Below, in pieces: positions 53,837 through 61,448 of a DNA stretch of 64,000 nucleotides. Source of the DNA: Planctomycetaceae bacterium (GTDB lineage: Bacteria; Planctomycetota; Phycisphaerae; UBA1845; UTPLA1). How positions within the stretch are numbered: position 1 is the first letter of the stretch; the number at the start of each line of letters is the position of its first letter. The DNA lies in NCBI GenBank assembly GCA_011525745.1, contig WYBU01000068.1, positions 1 through 64,000 on the forward strand, in the 5' to 3' direction. Under the pieces are notes generated by a model that saw nothing but the letters and a program-made list of their open reading frames with translations, ran no database searches and was not told where the DNA came from. The translations under genes and the position numbers were made by a program.

Positions 53837-53995
53837 GAGCAAGAGTAAGCGTAAGATTAGTAAGATGGGTATGAGCAGGAGAAGGATTTAGATTATGATA
53901 ACACAACTCATCAATCGTCTTTCCTGCTCTTACTCTTCATCTTGCTCTTAATCTTCTTCCTTATCTTAATCTTACTCCTAATCCTACTCTCTTTC
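53836..53995. repeat. Low-complexity inverted block of AAGAGTAAG-type repeats
   Basis: About 40 bp of degenerate hexamers (GAGTAAGAGCAAGAGTAAGC, then further GTAAG units) is followed, after a ~30-bp AT-rich centre with TTATGATAACACAACTCATC, by about 70 bp of the complementary type (CTGCTCTTACTCTTCATCTT and further units). The two halves can pair imperfectly into a large stem-loop. It lies between the DUF190 gene and the two-UGA thioredoxin-like gene. Confidence 0.8.
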
Positions 53996-54080
53996 GCGCA
54001 GCGTTGATCGCCCGCGAGGTGTCGTTCGAAGCGAAGCGGTCGTCCCCCTTTCCGCGGCCGGTTTCAAAAGGAGCACCGAC

Positions 54081-55175
54081 ATGAAGTGGATTCGTATCTT
54101 TACGTTCATCGCATGGACGCCCGGCGCTGCGATGCTGGCATCCGGCTGCGCGCAGCCGGATCGTCCATCTCCCGGCCAGGCCCGGGCGCAACGGGCCGCG
54201 GGCGAAGTCGCCGATCCGGTCGGAGCCACGCTTGACTCGTTTGCATTCTCCACGCTCGACGGCCGGCCGCTGGCGTGGGACGCGACGACGCAAACGCTGG
54301 ATGCTCCGGGCGGCGGCGTCAAGCCCCGGCTGCTGGCGGTTCACGTCTTCCAGCCCGACTGCAACGCCTGCCAGGAGCAGGCGCGGTCGCTCCAGCGCCT
54401 TCACGTCAAAGGCGCGGCGGATTCGATCGCCGTCGTGGGCATCACGCATCGCGGCGACGCGGCGGCGGCCCGCGAATTCGTCCGTAAGTTCGGCGTGACC
54501 TATCCGATCGCTGCTGCGACCGGGACGGACTGGGCCGGCCGATGGGGTCGAGGCGATCCGATGTTCCTCGTCGGCAACGATGGAAAGATCGTCTATTCAC
54601 AGGAGGGCTATCAGCCCACCGATCTGGACATCTGGTGGGCCGTCGCCGCCGATGTCCGGGACGGCCGCGTCGTGGCGTTTCGTCATCCGCAGCGCAGCGG
54701 CGAGAAATTGACGACCGGCGACGTGCTGCCGGCGATCGAATTGCCCGATCTGATGACCGGCCGGGCGCTGGCATTGCGAGTCGACGACGGCAAGCTGGCG
54801 TTTGTCGATGGCGACGGGCGATCGCATCCGTGTCGCGCGTCAATCGGATTCTTCTCGCGGTACTGAGCGTTCAGCCGCGAGGAGATGGTTCATCTCCAGA
54901 AGATGCACGATCGGTATGCGGCCCGCGGCTTGTTCGTGTACGCCATCGCGATGCATGACGACGACGAGGCGGCGCGTCGGCTGAACCGTGAGATGGGCAT
55001 TACTTACCCGGTGTTTCAGGGCAAAGGTTCGAAGTTGGGCGATCGCTTCGCCTATGGCTGACCGGCGTACATTACCGACGCCGGCGGCGTCATTCGTTAT
55101 ACACAACTGGGATTCGAGGCGGGGGACGCGGTCATATACGAAAAGCAGGTGCGCTCGCTGCTGGAAACGAAGTGA
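54081..55175 (+). CDS. Two-domain thioredoxin-like lipoprotein with two in-frame UGA (probable selenoprotein)
   Basis: Read through two UGA codons the frame gives 364 residues ending at TGA 55173-55175. AGGAG precedes the ATG. A lipobox LASGC (Cys23) anchors it in the envelope. Domain 1 (~50-190) is thioredoxin-like with active site QPDCNAC (Cys94, Cys97) and GDPMFLVGNDGK around the cis-Pro. Domain 2 (~212-364) aligns without gaps: SRY-U-AFS places UGA codon 262 on Cys94, with Ser for Cys97; YG-U-PAYITD places UGA codon 327 on Asp159. Both pairs are 65 residues apart. All downstream conserved features (LQKMH, GITYPVF, VIRYTQLGF) stay in frame. Each UGA has a SECIS-like hairpin. If the first UGA is a stop, the product is a 261-residue single-domain lipoprotein. 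The selenocysteine reading is inference; no sel genes are in the window. Confidence 0.75.
54881..54897 (+). promoter_or_regulatory. SECIS-like hairpin after first UGA
   Basis: GGAGATG-GTT-CATCTCC, a perfect 7-bp stem with a 3-nt loop starting with G. The UGA is at 54864-54866, so 21 nt lie between it and the loop. This fits the bacterial SECIS model: short apical loop, G in its first two bases, 16-37 nt from the UGA. Confidence 0.6.
55077..55091 (+). promoter_or_regulatory. SECIS-like hairpin after second UGA
   Basis: GACGCC-GGC-GGCGTC, a perfect 6-bp stem with a 3-nt loop starting with G. The UGA is at 55059-55061; again exactly 21 nt separate it from the loop. The hairpin lies within coding sequence for ITDAGGVI. 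Confidence 0.55.
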
Positions 55176-55218
55176 GGCGCCGCGCGGTAGATCCCGGCGC
55201 CGTTTCAAAAGGAAGGAA

Positions 55219-55309
55219 TGGCATGGTCTAGCCCTCGCGCGAGAACGGCCAGACTATGGCGAGAATCGCGCCTCGCGAGGGCTTGGTCATGTTGAGATTC
55301 GTCGCGCGC
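55219..55309. repeat. 90-bp REP-like element, copy 2
   Basis: Starts TGGCATGGTCTAGCCCTCGC and ends GCGAGGGCTTGGTCATG, TTGAGATTCGTCGCGCG, matching the element at 48170-48259 in both ends; the centres differ. It occupies the space between the two-UGA gene and mobA; the remaining 55310-55493 has no identified gene. Confidence 0.75.
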
Positions 55310-55493
55310 GGCAGGAGATGATTCGTTCACGTTGCCTCCGCGCGCTTTTGAAAGCGCTGAGCGGACGCGAAAGCAACAGTGTTTGGGGGCGGCGCCGGGT
55401 CTGGTTCCGACGCGTCGCTCCGGGCGGTTCACAGAAGCGCGCCTCACGCGTGCCTGGCGCTGCGCCGCGCTGAAAGCGGAAAGTGAATGTGTG

Positions 55494-56120
55494 ATGGCTG
55501 CGCGAGACGAAATCGCGGCGTTGGCGCCGTTGCACGCCGGCGTGCTAGTCGGCGGCGCAAGCTCGCGCATGGGGCGGCCCAAGGCGCTGATCGAGCTGCA
55601 CGGCCACACGTTCCTTCAGCGCGTCGTCGATGCATTGAAGCCGCGTTTCGGTTCGATCGTGCTGCTCGGCGACGGGCAGGTTCCGCCTGCCTGCTCGGCG
55701 CTGCACCGCCTGGCGGATATTACGGACACGAAAGGTCCACTGGCCGGCATGTTGGCCGCGATGCGTGAAACGCCGCATGCAGCGTGGCTTTTTGTCGCGT
55801 GCGATACGCCGCTGCTGTCGGCCGAGGCCGTCGCATGGATGGTCGCACAGCGGCGCTCCGTTGCAGCGGCGGTGCTGCCGCGGCGTGGCAGCGATCCGCC
55901 GGAGCCGTTGCCGGGAATCTACGAGCCGGCGGCGCGCGAGCGGCTCGAATCGTTGCTCCGCGCGGGCCGGCCGTCGCCGCGGCTGCTGGCCGGCGATGCG
56001 GATGTGCTTTGTCCGCCGGTGCCCGACGCGTTGCTGCGATGCTGGCGGAATGTGAATACACCGGAGGATCTGGCGGCGCTGATCGCTGACGGATCCGATT
56101 GTGGAACCACGCAGGAATAG
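55494..56120 (+). CDS. mobA: Molybdenum cofactor guanylyltransferase MobA
   Basis: A 208-residue nucleotidyltransferase. The N-terminal GTP site reads AGVLVGGASSRMGRPKALIE, where family members have LAGGxSxRMGxxKA; the metal Asp is in VACDTPLL and the domain ends with NVNTPEDLAAL. It adds GMP to molybdopterin to make the bis-MGD cofactor of enzymes such as formate dehydrogenase and nitrate reductase. It starts at MAARDEIAALAP; earlier codons have no conserved sequence. Formate dehydrogenases are frequently selenoproteins, so co-location with a UGA-containing gene is of interest. Confidence 0.93.
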   Translation: MAARDEIAALAPLHAGVLVGGASSRMGRPKALIELHGHTFLQRVVDALKPRFGSIVLLGDGQVPPACSALHRLADITDTKGPLAGMLAAMRETPHAAWLFVACDTPLLSAEAVAWMVAQRRSVAAAVLPRRGSDPPEPLPGIYEPAARERLESLLRAGRPSPRLLAGDADVLCPPVPDALLRCWRNVNTPEDLAALIADGSDCGTTQE

Positions 56121-56135
56121 CCTGCACGATTTCGT

Positions 56136-56160
56136 GGGGGGTGGCATGATCAGGCCCCCC
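56136..56160. terminator. Possible terminator after mobA
   Basis: GGGGGG and CCCCCC arms around TGGCATGATCAGG, 15 bp after the mobA stop. The loop carries TGGCATGRTC as in the 90-bp REP-like elements, so it may be a remnant of that family rather than a true terminator. No T-run. Confidence 0.35.
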
Positions 56161-56270
56161 TGATACGTACAGCGCGATGTGCGGACCGGGTCGCTCAAGT
56201 GAACGCGCCGCTCGACGGCTCGGCCGTGGGCGGCTTTATGGAACAAAGTCGCCCTCCCCTTTGGATGGGG

Positions 56271-56348
56271 CACAGCCGCCCTCGGCTGTGTTTCCCCGCG
56301 CCTGTGACGCGGCGACGCCTACTTACGTGCGCATCTCGTTCCGAGGCG
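56271..56348. repeat. Composite repeat: CACAGCCG hairpin plus TTACGTGCGC motif
   Basis: CACAGCCG-CCCT-CGGCTGTG at 56271-56290 is followed 31 bp later by TTACGTGCGCATCTCGTT at 56323-56340. The same two elements, in the same order, occur at 44707-45297. This supports one composite mobile or amplified unit. Confidence 0.65.
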
Positions 56349-56358
56349 CGGCCACGCA

Positions 56359-57585
56359 TCAATGGCGCGGACGGCGCCTCCGCAGCAGGCAGGCGCCCGC
56401 CAGGAGTAGCGCGGCGGTTCCGGGTTCCGGCGTAGCCGGGTCTTCCGGTGGATCGCGCGGCGGTGGCGGTGGCGGATTGTCGTCCGTGGGCGGATTGGTC
56501 TTGTCGATGGCCGGCGGCTCGCCCGGTGTCGGGTCGCTGCCCGGCGGCGGAAACGTAATGGTCGGCGGATTCGTTCCAATCGGCGGCGGACCGTCGGGCG
56601 GGTTGATCGGCACGGTGTCGGTCAAAACCGGCGGAACGGTCAGATCAAATGGCCAATCCAGATCGGGCGGATTGTTTGAGCCGGGCGGCAACAGGTTGCC
56701 CGGCGGTGTGGTCGTCGTATCGTCATCGGGTGTCGGTAGCAACCGTCCACCACCCGGGCCGCCGCCGCGAAACGGCAGGCCGACCAGCCCGCCGCCGCCC
56801 CCGCCGCCGCCTCCGCCGCCGCTGTCATACGAGCCGAAGAACCCCAACGGCGGATTCGAGCCGATGTCCGCACCGCCGGCGCCGCCGCGCGTCGGCCCGG
56901 CTTCGGCATAATCTTCTTCCTCACACATGTCGGGCGTGTCGTTGGTGTTGAAGTCGGCGACGTCACCGGCGGCGACTTCGCATTCGTCGGGAAGCTCGTT
57001 GGTGTTGCAGTCATCGTCGCACTCGTCGGGCCGCAGATTGGTATTGCAGTCGCTGGCCCACTCGCGCGCGACTTCGACTTCATCGGGCGTCCCATTGGTG
57101 TTGCAGTCCGGGTCCTCCGCCTCATCCGGCGACGGGTTTGACTCGGTAACCGGGGCGGCAGTCGCCGACGCGCCGTCGCTTACTGTCGAATCGCTCGCGG
57201 GGCTTGACGCGGGACGGTTGATAAGTCGAAGGTGCGCCGCGAACGGTCCGGCCGCGGCGCGGAAGTAGGCTTCACGGTGAAACGGCTCGGCCTCTGTGCG
57301 CGGCGTATGGCGCAGTGAGTCGTAGATCCAGGGCGGCGTCCACGAGCCGGCGCTGCCGCCGAGCGGCCCGCCGTATGGGATGAGCGTCAGCGGCCGCGCG
57401 CTGCCGTCCTCGCCGGCCGGTTGCGGCATGATGAACGTGGTCCAGCCAGTGATCGGATCGATGGCGCGCGTCTGTGCGCAGGCAACCTGCACCGGTCCGG
57501 TCAGCGTCGACGTCATGGCAGCCAGCAAGATGGCGCCGGCGGCCGCGCTCTGGGCGCGCGCCGCACCGCGGCGGATTCCCCCCAT
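56359..57585 (-). CDS. Secreted PEP-CTERM protein with DxNTNxxPDxC repeats
   Basis: A 408-residue secreted protein. The signal peptide is AAAGAILLAAMTSTLTGPVQ; GGGGGA sits 4 nt before the ATG used. Mid-protein are four repeats of the planctomycete type, DCNTNGTPDE, DCNTNLRPDEC, DCNTNELPDEC and DFNTNDTPDMC, probably calcium-binding loops. A run of eleven Gly and long Pro-rich stretches follow. The C-terminus is a PEP-CTERM signal: PEPGTAALLLAGACLLRRRR, for an exosortase (not in the window) that would process and anchor or release the protein. Likely a surface or matrix protein. Confidence 0.85.
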   Translation of the reverse strand: MGGIRRGAARAQSAAAGAILLAAMTSTLTGPVQVACAQTRAIDPITGWTTFIMPQPAGEDGSARPLTLIPYGGPLGGSAGSWTPPWIYDSLRHTPRTEAEPFHREAYFRAAAGPFAAHLRLINRPASSPASDSTVSDGASATAAPVTESNPSPDEAEDPDCNTNGTPDEVEVAREWASDCNTNLRPDECDDDCNTNELPDECEVAAGDVADFNTNDTPDMCEEEDYAEAGPTRGGAGGADIGSNPPLGFFGSYDSGGGGGGGGGGGLVGLPFRGGGPGGGRLLPTPDDDTTTTPPGNLLPPGSNNPPDLDWPFDLTVPPVLTDTVPINPPDGPPPIGTNPPTITFPPPGSDPTPGEPPAIDKTNPPTDDNPPPPPPRDPPEDPATPEPGTAALLLAGACLLRRRRPRH

Positions 57586-58174
57586 GTGTTCCCCCATCCC
57601 GCGCTGGGCGGGCAACGCGTGCGCATCGCCGGGGAGGCGACGCCCGAGAGCGGCGCATGCGACGCGGCGGAAGTGGCGGCCGCGCGGCACGATGCGCTTG
57701 CGTCTAATGATTCCTATGTCATTCTGCGAGCGGGGTCAAACATGATCGATGTAGGCGTGCAGGGCGGAATCTCGGACGCCGCGGATTTGCGGATGATTCT
57801 CGGAACGCGCCGCGTCGAAACTGTCTGAATTGCGGCCATGGCGGCTCGGAGTTTGCGCCAATGTATTCAAGGCGGTCCGGCCGAGGCCAAGTCTCTATCT
57901 CCGAGTCGTGAACCTCTTCGTTTCGCGTGTAACGGTCGCTGTAAAAAAGGCGTGCGGCACCCTGTTTGGTTGGCGCGGTCAGAGGGTGCCGCAGCGAGTG
58001 GAAGTCTGTTTGTCAACGCTTGCTCGGGCGTCTTGCTTCCGTGGCATGCGCTGGTCGGCTCACGATCGGTCGCATGTGCTCCGCATGAATCCGACGCTTC
58101 ATTATAGCCTCCAGTTGCCCGATGTCTTCCAAAGATCGCGCCGAAACCACGCGAAATTCACAATATTCGTCGCG
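57586..58174. other. Intergenic region with 11-bp inverted repeat
   Basis: A perfect inverted repeat TGCGGCACCCT (57953-57963) and AGGGTGCCGCA (57983-57993) with a 19-nt loop lies here. No supported gene; the long plus-strand frame crossing it overlaps the QueC-like gene on the opposite strand. Confidence 0.5.
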
Positions 58175-58828
58175 CTAGGACACCAGTTCGCCGACCGGCA
58201 TCGGGTCGGGCAGCCCGGCCGACCGGAAGCCGGCGTCGCGCATCCGACAGGACCAGCACACGCCGCAGGGCCGGATGCCTTCCGTCATGCACGACCAGGT
58301 CCGATCATAGGGAACGTGCAGCCGATGACCGAGCCGGACCACGTCACCGGGGTCCAGATCGACCAGGGGGCAGAATATCTCGACCGTATGGTCTGCGTCG
58401 CCGGCGCCGAGCAGGTAGTTGTACAGGTGCAGGTACTCGCGGATGTTCTCAGGCCAGGCCGAGGCCGGGCCATCGGCGCCGGATGTCGGCCCCTCTCGCC
58501 ACCCGACAGCCATGCGATGAGAGTTCAGCCGTTCGGCCCACATCCGGCCCAGGCTCAGGAGGCCGCTCATCAGACCGGGGGGGTGTCGGCGGCCGGCGGC
58601 GCCGGACGCCTCCGACTCGCTGGTCCCCCCGATTGAGGGCAAGTCGACCGCAAGTTGCTCAACTGCCTCGAAGTGCTCAGACAGGGCCTGAAAGGCCTCC
58701 TGCTCCCGGGCCGCGGTCGGCTGGCCGTGCCGGACGAACAGCATGGCGACCGGCTGTTCCTGCCTTGCCAGGGCGGCCGCCACGGCCGAGTTCAGCCCCC
58801 CGGAGCAAAGGACGATGGTCGGCGTCAT
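58175..58828 (-). CDS. QueC-like PP-loop ATPase
   Basis: A 217-residue protein of the 7-cyano-7-deazaguanine synthase family. GGAGG lies 6 nt before the ATG. The PP-loop reads CSGGLNSAVAAALA where QueC has SGGxDS: Asp is replaced by Asn. The C-terminal zinc motif is present (SCMTEGIRPCGVCWSCRMRD) and the middle has VEIFCPLVDLDPGDVVRLG. QueC makes preQ0, precursor of queuosine in tRNA and of deazapurines in DNA. Because of the altered loop it may act on another acid substrate. No other queuosine gene is adjacent. Confidence 0.75.
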   Translation of the reverse strand: MTPTIVLCSGGLNSAVAAALARQEQPVAMLFVRHGQPTAAREQEAFQALSEHFEAVEQLAVDLPSIGGTSESEASGAAGRRHPPGLMSGLLSLGRMWAERLNSHRMAVGWREGPTSGADGPASAWPENIREYLHLYNYLLGAGDADHTVEIFCPLVDLDPGDVVRLGHRLHVPYDRTWSCMTEGIRPCGVCWSCRMRDAGFRSAGLPDPMPVGELVS

Positions 58829-58888
58829 GTTATGCCTCCAGGGTACCGTGGGGTGTATCGGTCCATGCCGATGGCGGGGTGAGAATCG

Positions 58889-59022
58889 GAAGCGGAAAGT
58901 CGAAAGTCGAAAGGCAAAAAAAACGTCAAAGGGCCAAAACGTCAAAGCGTCGAAACGGAAGGCGAGGGAACAAAGGGACGTCAAGAAGCGAGAATCGAAA
59001 TGAAGGCTCGAAACGTCGAAAA
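58889..59022. repeat. CGTCGAAA-type periodic repeats, two blocks
   Basis: 58889-58960 holds GGAAAGTCGAAAGTCGAAAG, ACGTCAAAGGG and CCAAAACGTCAAAGCGTCG units; 59005-59022 holds GGCTCGAAACGTCGAAAAGG. Translating across it yields the false N-terminal extension of the QueC-like frame. Confidence 0.7.
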
Positions 59023-59072
59023 GGTTTGTTGAGGGGCGCTTTTGCGAAAGCCCACGTAATATTGCCGGGGCA

Positions 59073-60236
59073 TTACGAGTTCCGCGGCTCGTTTGCCGCG
59101 TGATCGGCGCGCCAGCGTTCGTAAGCCGCCACGAATTTCGGATCGCGCTGGCGCAGTCCTTCGTGGTCGATGCGGCCGCTGCGCGTCATGATCTCATACG
59201 CGAACGGCAGCGGATCGAGGTGCAGCCGATCGCCGAAGTTCTCGAACCACAGCAGGCTCGACAGCGCGGCTTCCTGCAATTCGTCAACGACCGGCTTGCG
59301 AGCGCGCTCGAACTCGGCCAGCGCCGCCGGCACGCTCGGCCGGTTGCGGATCGCCTGATACAGCGCGATGGCGTCTTCGAGAGCCAGTCGCGTGCCCGAT
59401 CCGATGGAAAAATGGGCCGTGTGCAGGGCGTCGCCCAGCAACACGCGATGATCGTCGATCCAGCGTGCGTTCTTGACGATCGGAAAGCGCAGCCACTTCA
59501 CAAAGTTATTGGACAGCAGCGGCCGACCGCACAGTTCGTCACGAAACACGTCTGCTAGAAACACGCAGGCGCGCTCGTCGTCCATGTCGGCGAATCCCGC
59601 GGCGTTCCACGTCGCGTCGGGGCATTCGACGATAAACGTGCTGTGCGACTCGCTGAACCGGTAAGAATGGGCGGCGTAGACACCGGTATCGTGCTGCTTG
59701 AACGTCAGCGTCAGGCCCGTGAACAGGTGCTGCGTGCCGAGCCAGATGTAACGATTGCGTCGCACGTCGACCGTGGGTCGAAACGCCCCGGCGAAATGCC
59801 GCCGCACGAGGCTGTTGGCGCCGTCGGCGCCGATGAACAAATCGCAGTCCTGCAAGGCGTCCAGCCCGGACGGGCCGACATTGTGCTGAAATTCGATACG
59901 CACGCCCAGCTCACGGCAGCGCTCGTGAAAAATGTTGAGAAACGCCAGCCGCCCAATGCCCGCGAAACGATTGCCGCCGATGCTGGTCTTCACGCCGCGG
60001 TGAATGACATCGACGTTGTCCCAGAGCTGGAACTTCGCGGTGATGCGAGCGTGCGACTCGGCGTCGTGATCGCGAAGATATGACTGCATTTTGTCCGAAA
60101 ACACGATGCCCCAGCCGAACGTGTCGTTCGGACCGTCTCGCTCCAGAATCGTGATGTCGTGGCGTGGATCGGCCTTCTTCATCAGGATGCCGAAGTAGAG
60201 TCCGGCCGGCCCGCCGCCGACGATGTTGATCTTCAT
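59073..60236 (-). CDS. FAD monooxygenase (salicylyl/anthraniloyl-CoA hydroxylase N-terminal type)
   Basis: A 387-residue flavoprotein. The FAD fold begins MKINIVGGGPAGLYFGILMK, then DTFGWGIVFSDK, and the second FAD motif HRVLLGDALHTAHFSIGSGT. These are the signatures of the hydroxylase half of salicylyl-CoA 5-hydroxylase and anthraniloyl-CoA monooxygenase. In those enzymes a second old-yellow-enzyme domain of ~370 residues is fused; here it is absent, so this is a stand-alone hydroxylase. Start chosen at the beta-strand Met; upstream codons are not conserved. Isolated gene. Confidence 0.85.
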   Translation of the reverse strand: MKINIVGGGPAGLYFGILMKKADPRHDITILERDGPNDTFGWGIVFSDKMQSYLRDHDAESHARITAKFQLWDNVDVIHRGVKTSIGGNRFAGIGRLAFLNIFHERCRELGVRIEFQHNVGPSGLDALQDCDLFIGADGANSLVRRHFAGAFRPTVDVRRNRYIWLGTQHLFTGLTLTFKQHDTGVYAAHSYRFSESHSTFIVECPDATWNAAGFADMDDERACVFLADVFRDELCGRPLLSNNFVKWLRFPIVKNARWIDDHRVLLGDALHTAHFSIGSGTRLALEDAIALYQAIRNRPSVPAALAEFERARKPVVDELQEAALSSLLWFENFGDRLHLDPLPFAYEIMTRSGRIDHEGLRQRDPKFVAAYERWRADHAANEPRNS

Positions 60237-60466
60237 GCCGGCCATGATACGGCGCGGCGGGCCTGCGCGGCCAGGGAGGACGGCCGCCGGCGATCCTGCG
60301 CAGCAACTGATCGCAAGGACGGTGAAGTGAGGGAACCGGCTTTGCAGAGCGTACATCATGCGGCCGCAGCGCCGCACAGCGCTTGTGCCCCCGACGGTCG
60401 GCCTTAAGATAGCGTGCGAGCGTGCCGATCGTTTCAGATCAGGGATGAAACAGCGGAGTCTCGTGC

Positions 60467-60844
60467 ATGGCTAAGCTGAACTTTCGCCTGCCGGAAACGC
60501 AGGCTCGCTGGGGCTTGTGGACGTCTGTGCTGGCCGGCCTGACCGTCGTTGCGCTGACATATTTCGTCTTCAAGGGTTTCAACGTTCAGACCATGCACAT
60601 TCCGTTCGACTCGACTTCCAAGGGACTCGGGCGATTCCGGCCCGCGCTGGTCAACGTCACCGCAGCCGTCGCCGTCCTGCTCAGTCTGGTGGCCGGCGGC
60701 TTGGGCTACAACAGCCTGGGCGAAAAGCGCAACTCAAAACAATCCTGGTCATGGATCAGCATGTTGGCGGGCGCGTTATTCGCGGCCGCGGCGGTGATAA
60801 ATCTGGTCGCGTGGTCCCAGCTCAAGCTTCAGGTCATCAAATGA
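60467..60844 (+). CDS. Membrane protein, 125 residues
   Basis: Starts MAKLNFRLPETQARWG with GGAG upstream. Three hydrophobic stretches: SVLAGLTVVALTYFVF, VNVTAAVAVLLSLVAGGLGY and SMLAGALFAAAAVINLVAW. A conserved-looking loop NSLGEKRNSKQSWSWIS joins the last two. No family name known to me; similar three-helix proteins occur in planctomycetes. It overlaps the next gene by ATGA. Confidence 0.75.
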   Translation: MAKLNFRLPETQARWGLWTSVLAGLTVVALTYFVFKGFNVQTMHIPFDSTSKGLGRFRPALVNVTAAVAVLLSLVAGGLGYNSLGEKRNSKQSWSWISMLAGALFAAAAVINLVAWSQLKLQVIK

Positions 60845-61101
60845 TTCGATGGCCTTTGAACCTTGTGCTTCCCGGCGAGGCCCTCTTTCGTGTCGGTCGC
60901 CCCTTTCTGGGCGCCCTCTTCATGAGCATTTTCGCGTTGGGCCTCCATGCCATGATTGCCGCTGCATTCGTCGCGCCGGCTGCCTGGCCGCGTTGGATGC
61001 TCGGCGCCGCCTTGATGGTGAGCTGCCTGTCGTGGATAGCAGCGCAGTTGGCGGTAGCAGGCCGAGCGGGGCAAAGTGGACACGCCGCGGACACCCGATA
61101 A
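60841..61101 (+). CDS. Small membrane protein, 86 residues
   Basis: Starts in a 4-bp overlap with the preceding gene (MIRWPLNLVLPGEAL). Two helices: GALFMSIFALGLHAMIAAAF and WMLGAALMVSCLSWIAAQLA. No recognised family. The overlap implies coupling, so the two proteins probably form one complex. Confidence 0.7.
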   Translation: MIRWPLNLVLPGEALFRVGRPFLGALFMSIFALGLHAMIAAAFVAPAAWPRWMLGAALMVSCLSWIAAQLAVAGRAGQSGHAADTR

Positions 61102-61448
61102 CCGGTTCTCCCGTAATGCCGTTTAACTTTTTTAATTACATGAGTTTACAACATTAATCCTCGCTGGGGATGGTCGCTTTCCAAATCGGTCGGCAAACGG
61201 TATAAGGGTTTCGCGCAGGGCGCCGGGGAAAGTTGATGGGGCCGGCCTGTCACGATTTCCGATAGGGGTTTGGGCTTGTAAGCGGAAATCAAGCGGTCTG
61301 GCCACCGCCTTTCGCCGGGCCTGGGTGTGCCGTCCGCGCACCGCTTTACGGGTCGTAACATTTTGTCAAATAAAGGCTTGATGTCGATTGCCCGCGCAAT
61401 CGACGGGGACGGAGTCTGCCCGTCGCCGGCCAAAGTCATTGAGGACAT
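61102..61448. other. Intergenic region upstream of the FAD oxidoreductase
   Basis: 347 bp with an AT-rich start (TTTTTTAATTACATGAG) after the preceding gene. It likely holds the promoter of the downstream gene, but no consensus boxes are clear. No gene supported. Confidence 0.4.

Noticed and set aside
56177-56911. Plus-strand glycine/serine-rich frame of 244 codons
   Set aside because: Antisense to the PEP-CTERM gene, whose signal peptide, calcium-type repeats and sorting tail make it the real one.
57830-58636. Plus-strand frame of 268 codons
   Set aside because: Overlaps the QueC-like gene on the other strand and has no recognisable domain.
58829-58984. 52-residue N-terminal extension of the QueC-like protein
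   Set aside because: It translates a block of CGTCGAAA-type repeats; the internal ATG has GGAGG and precedes the conserved PP-loop.
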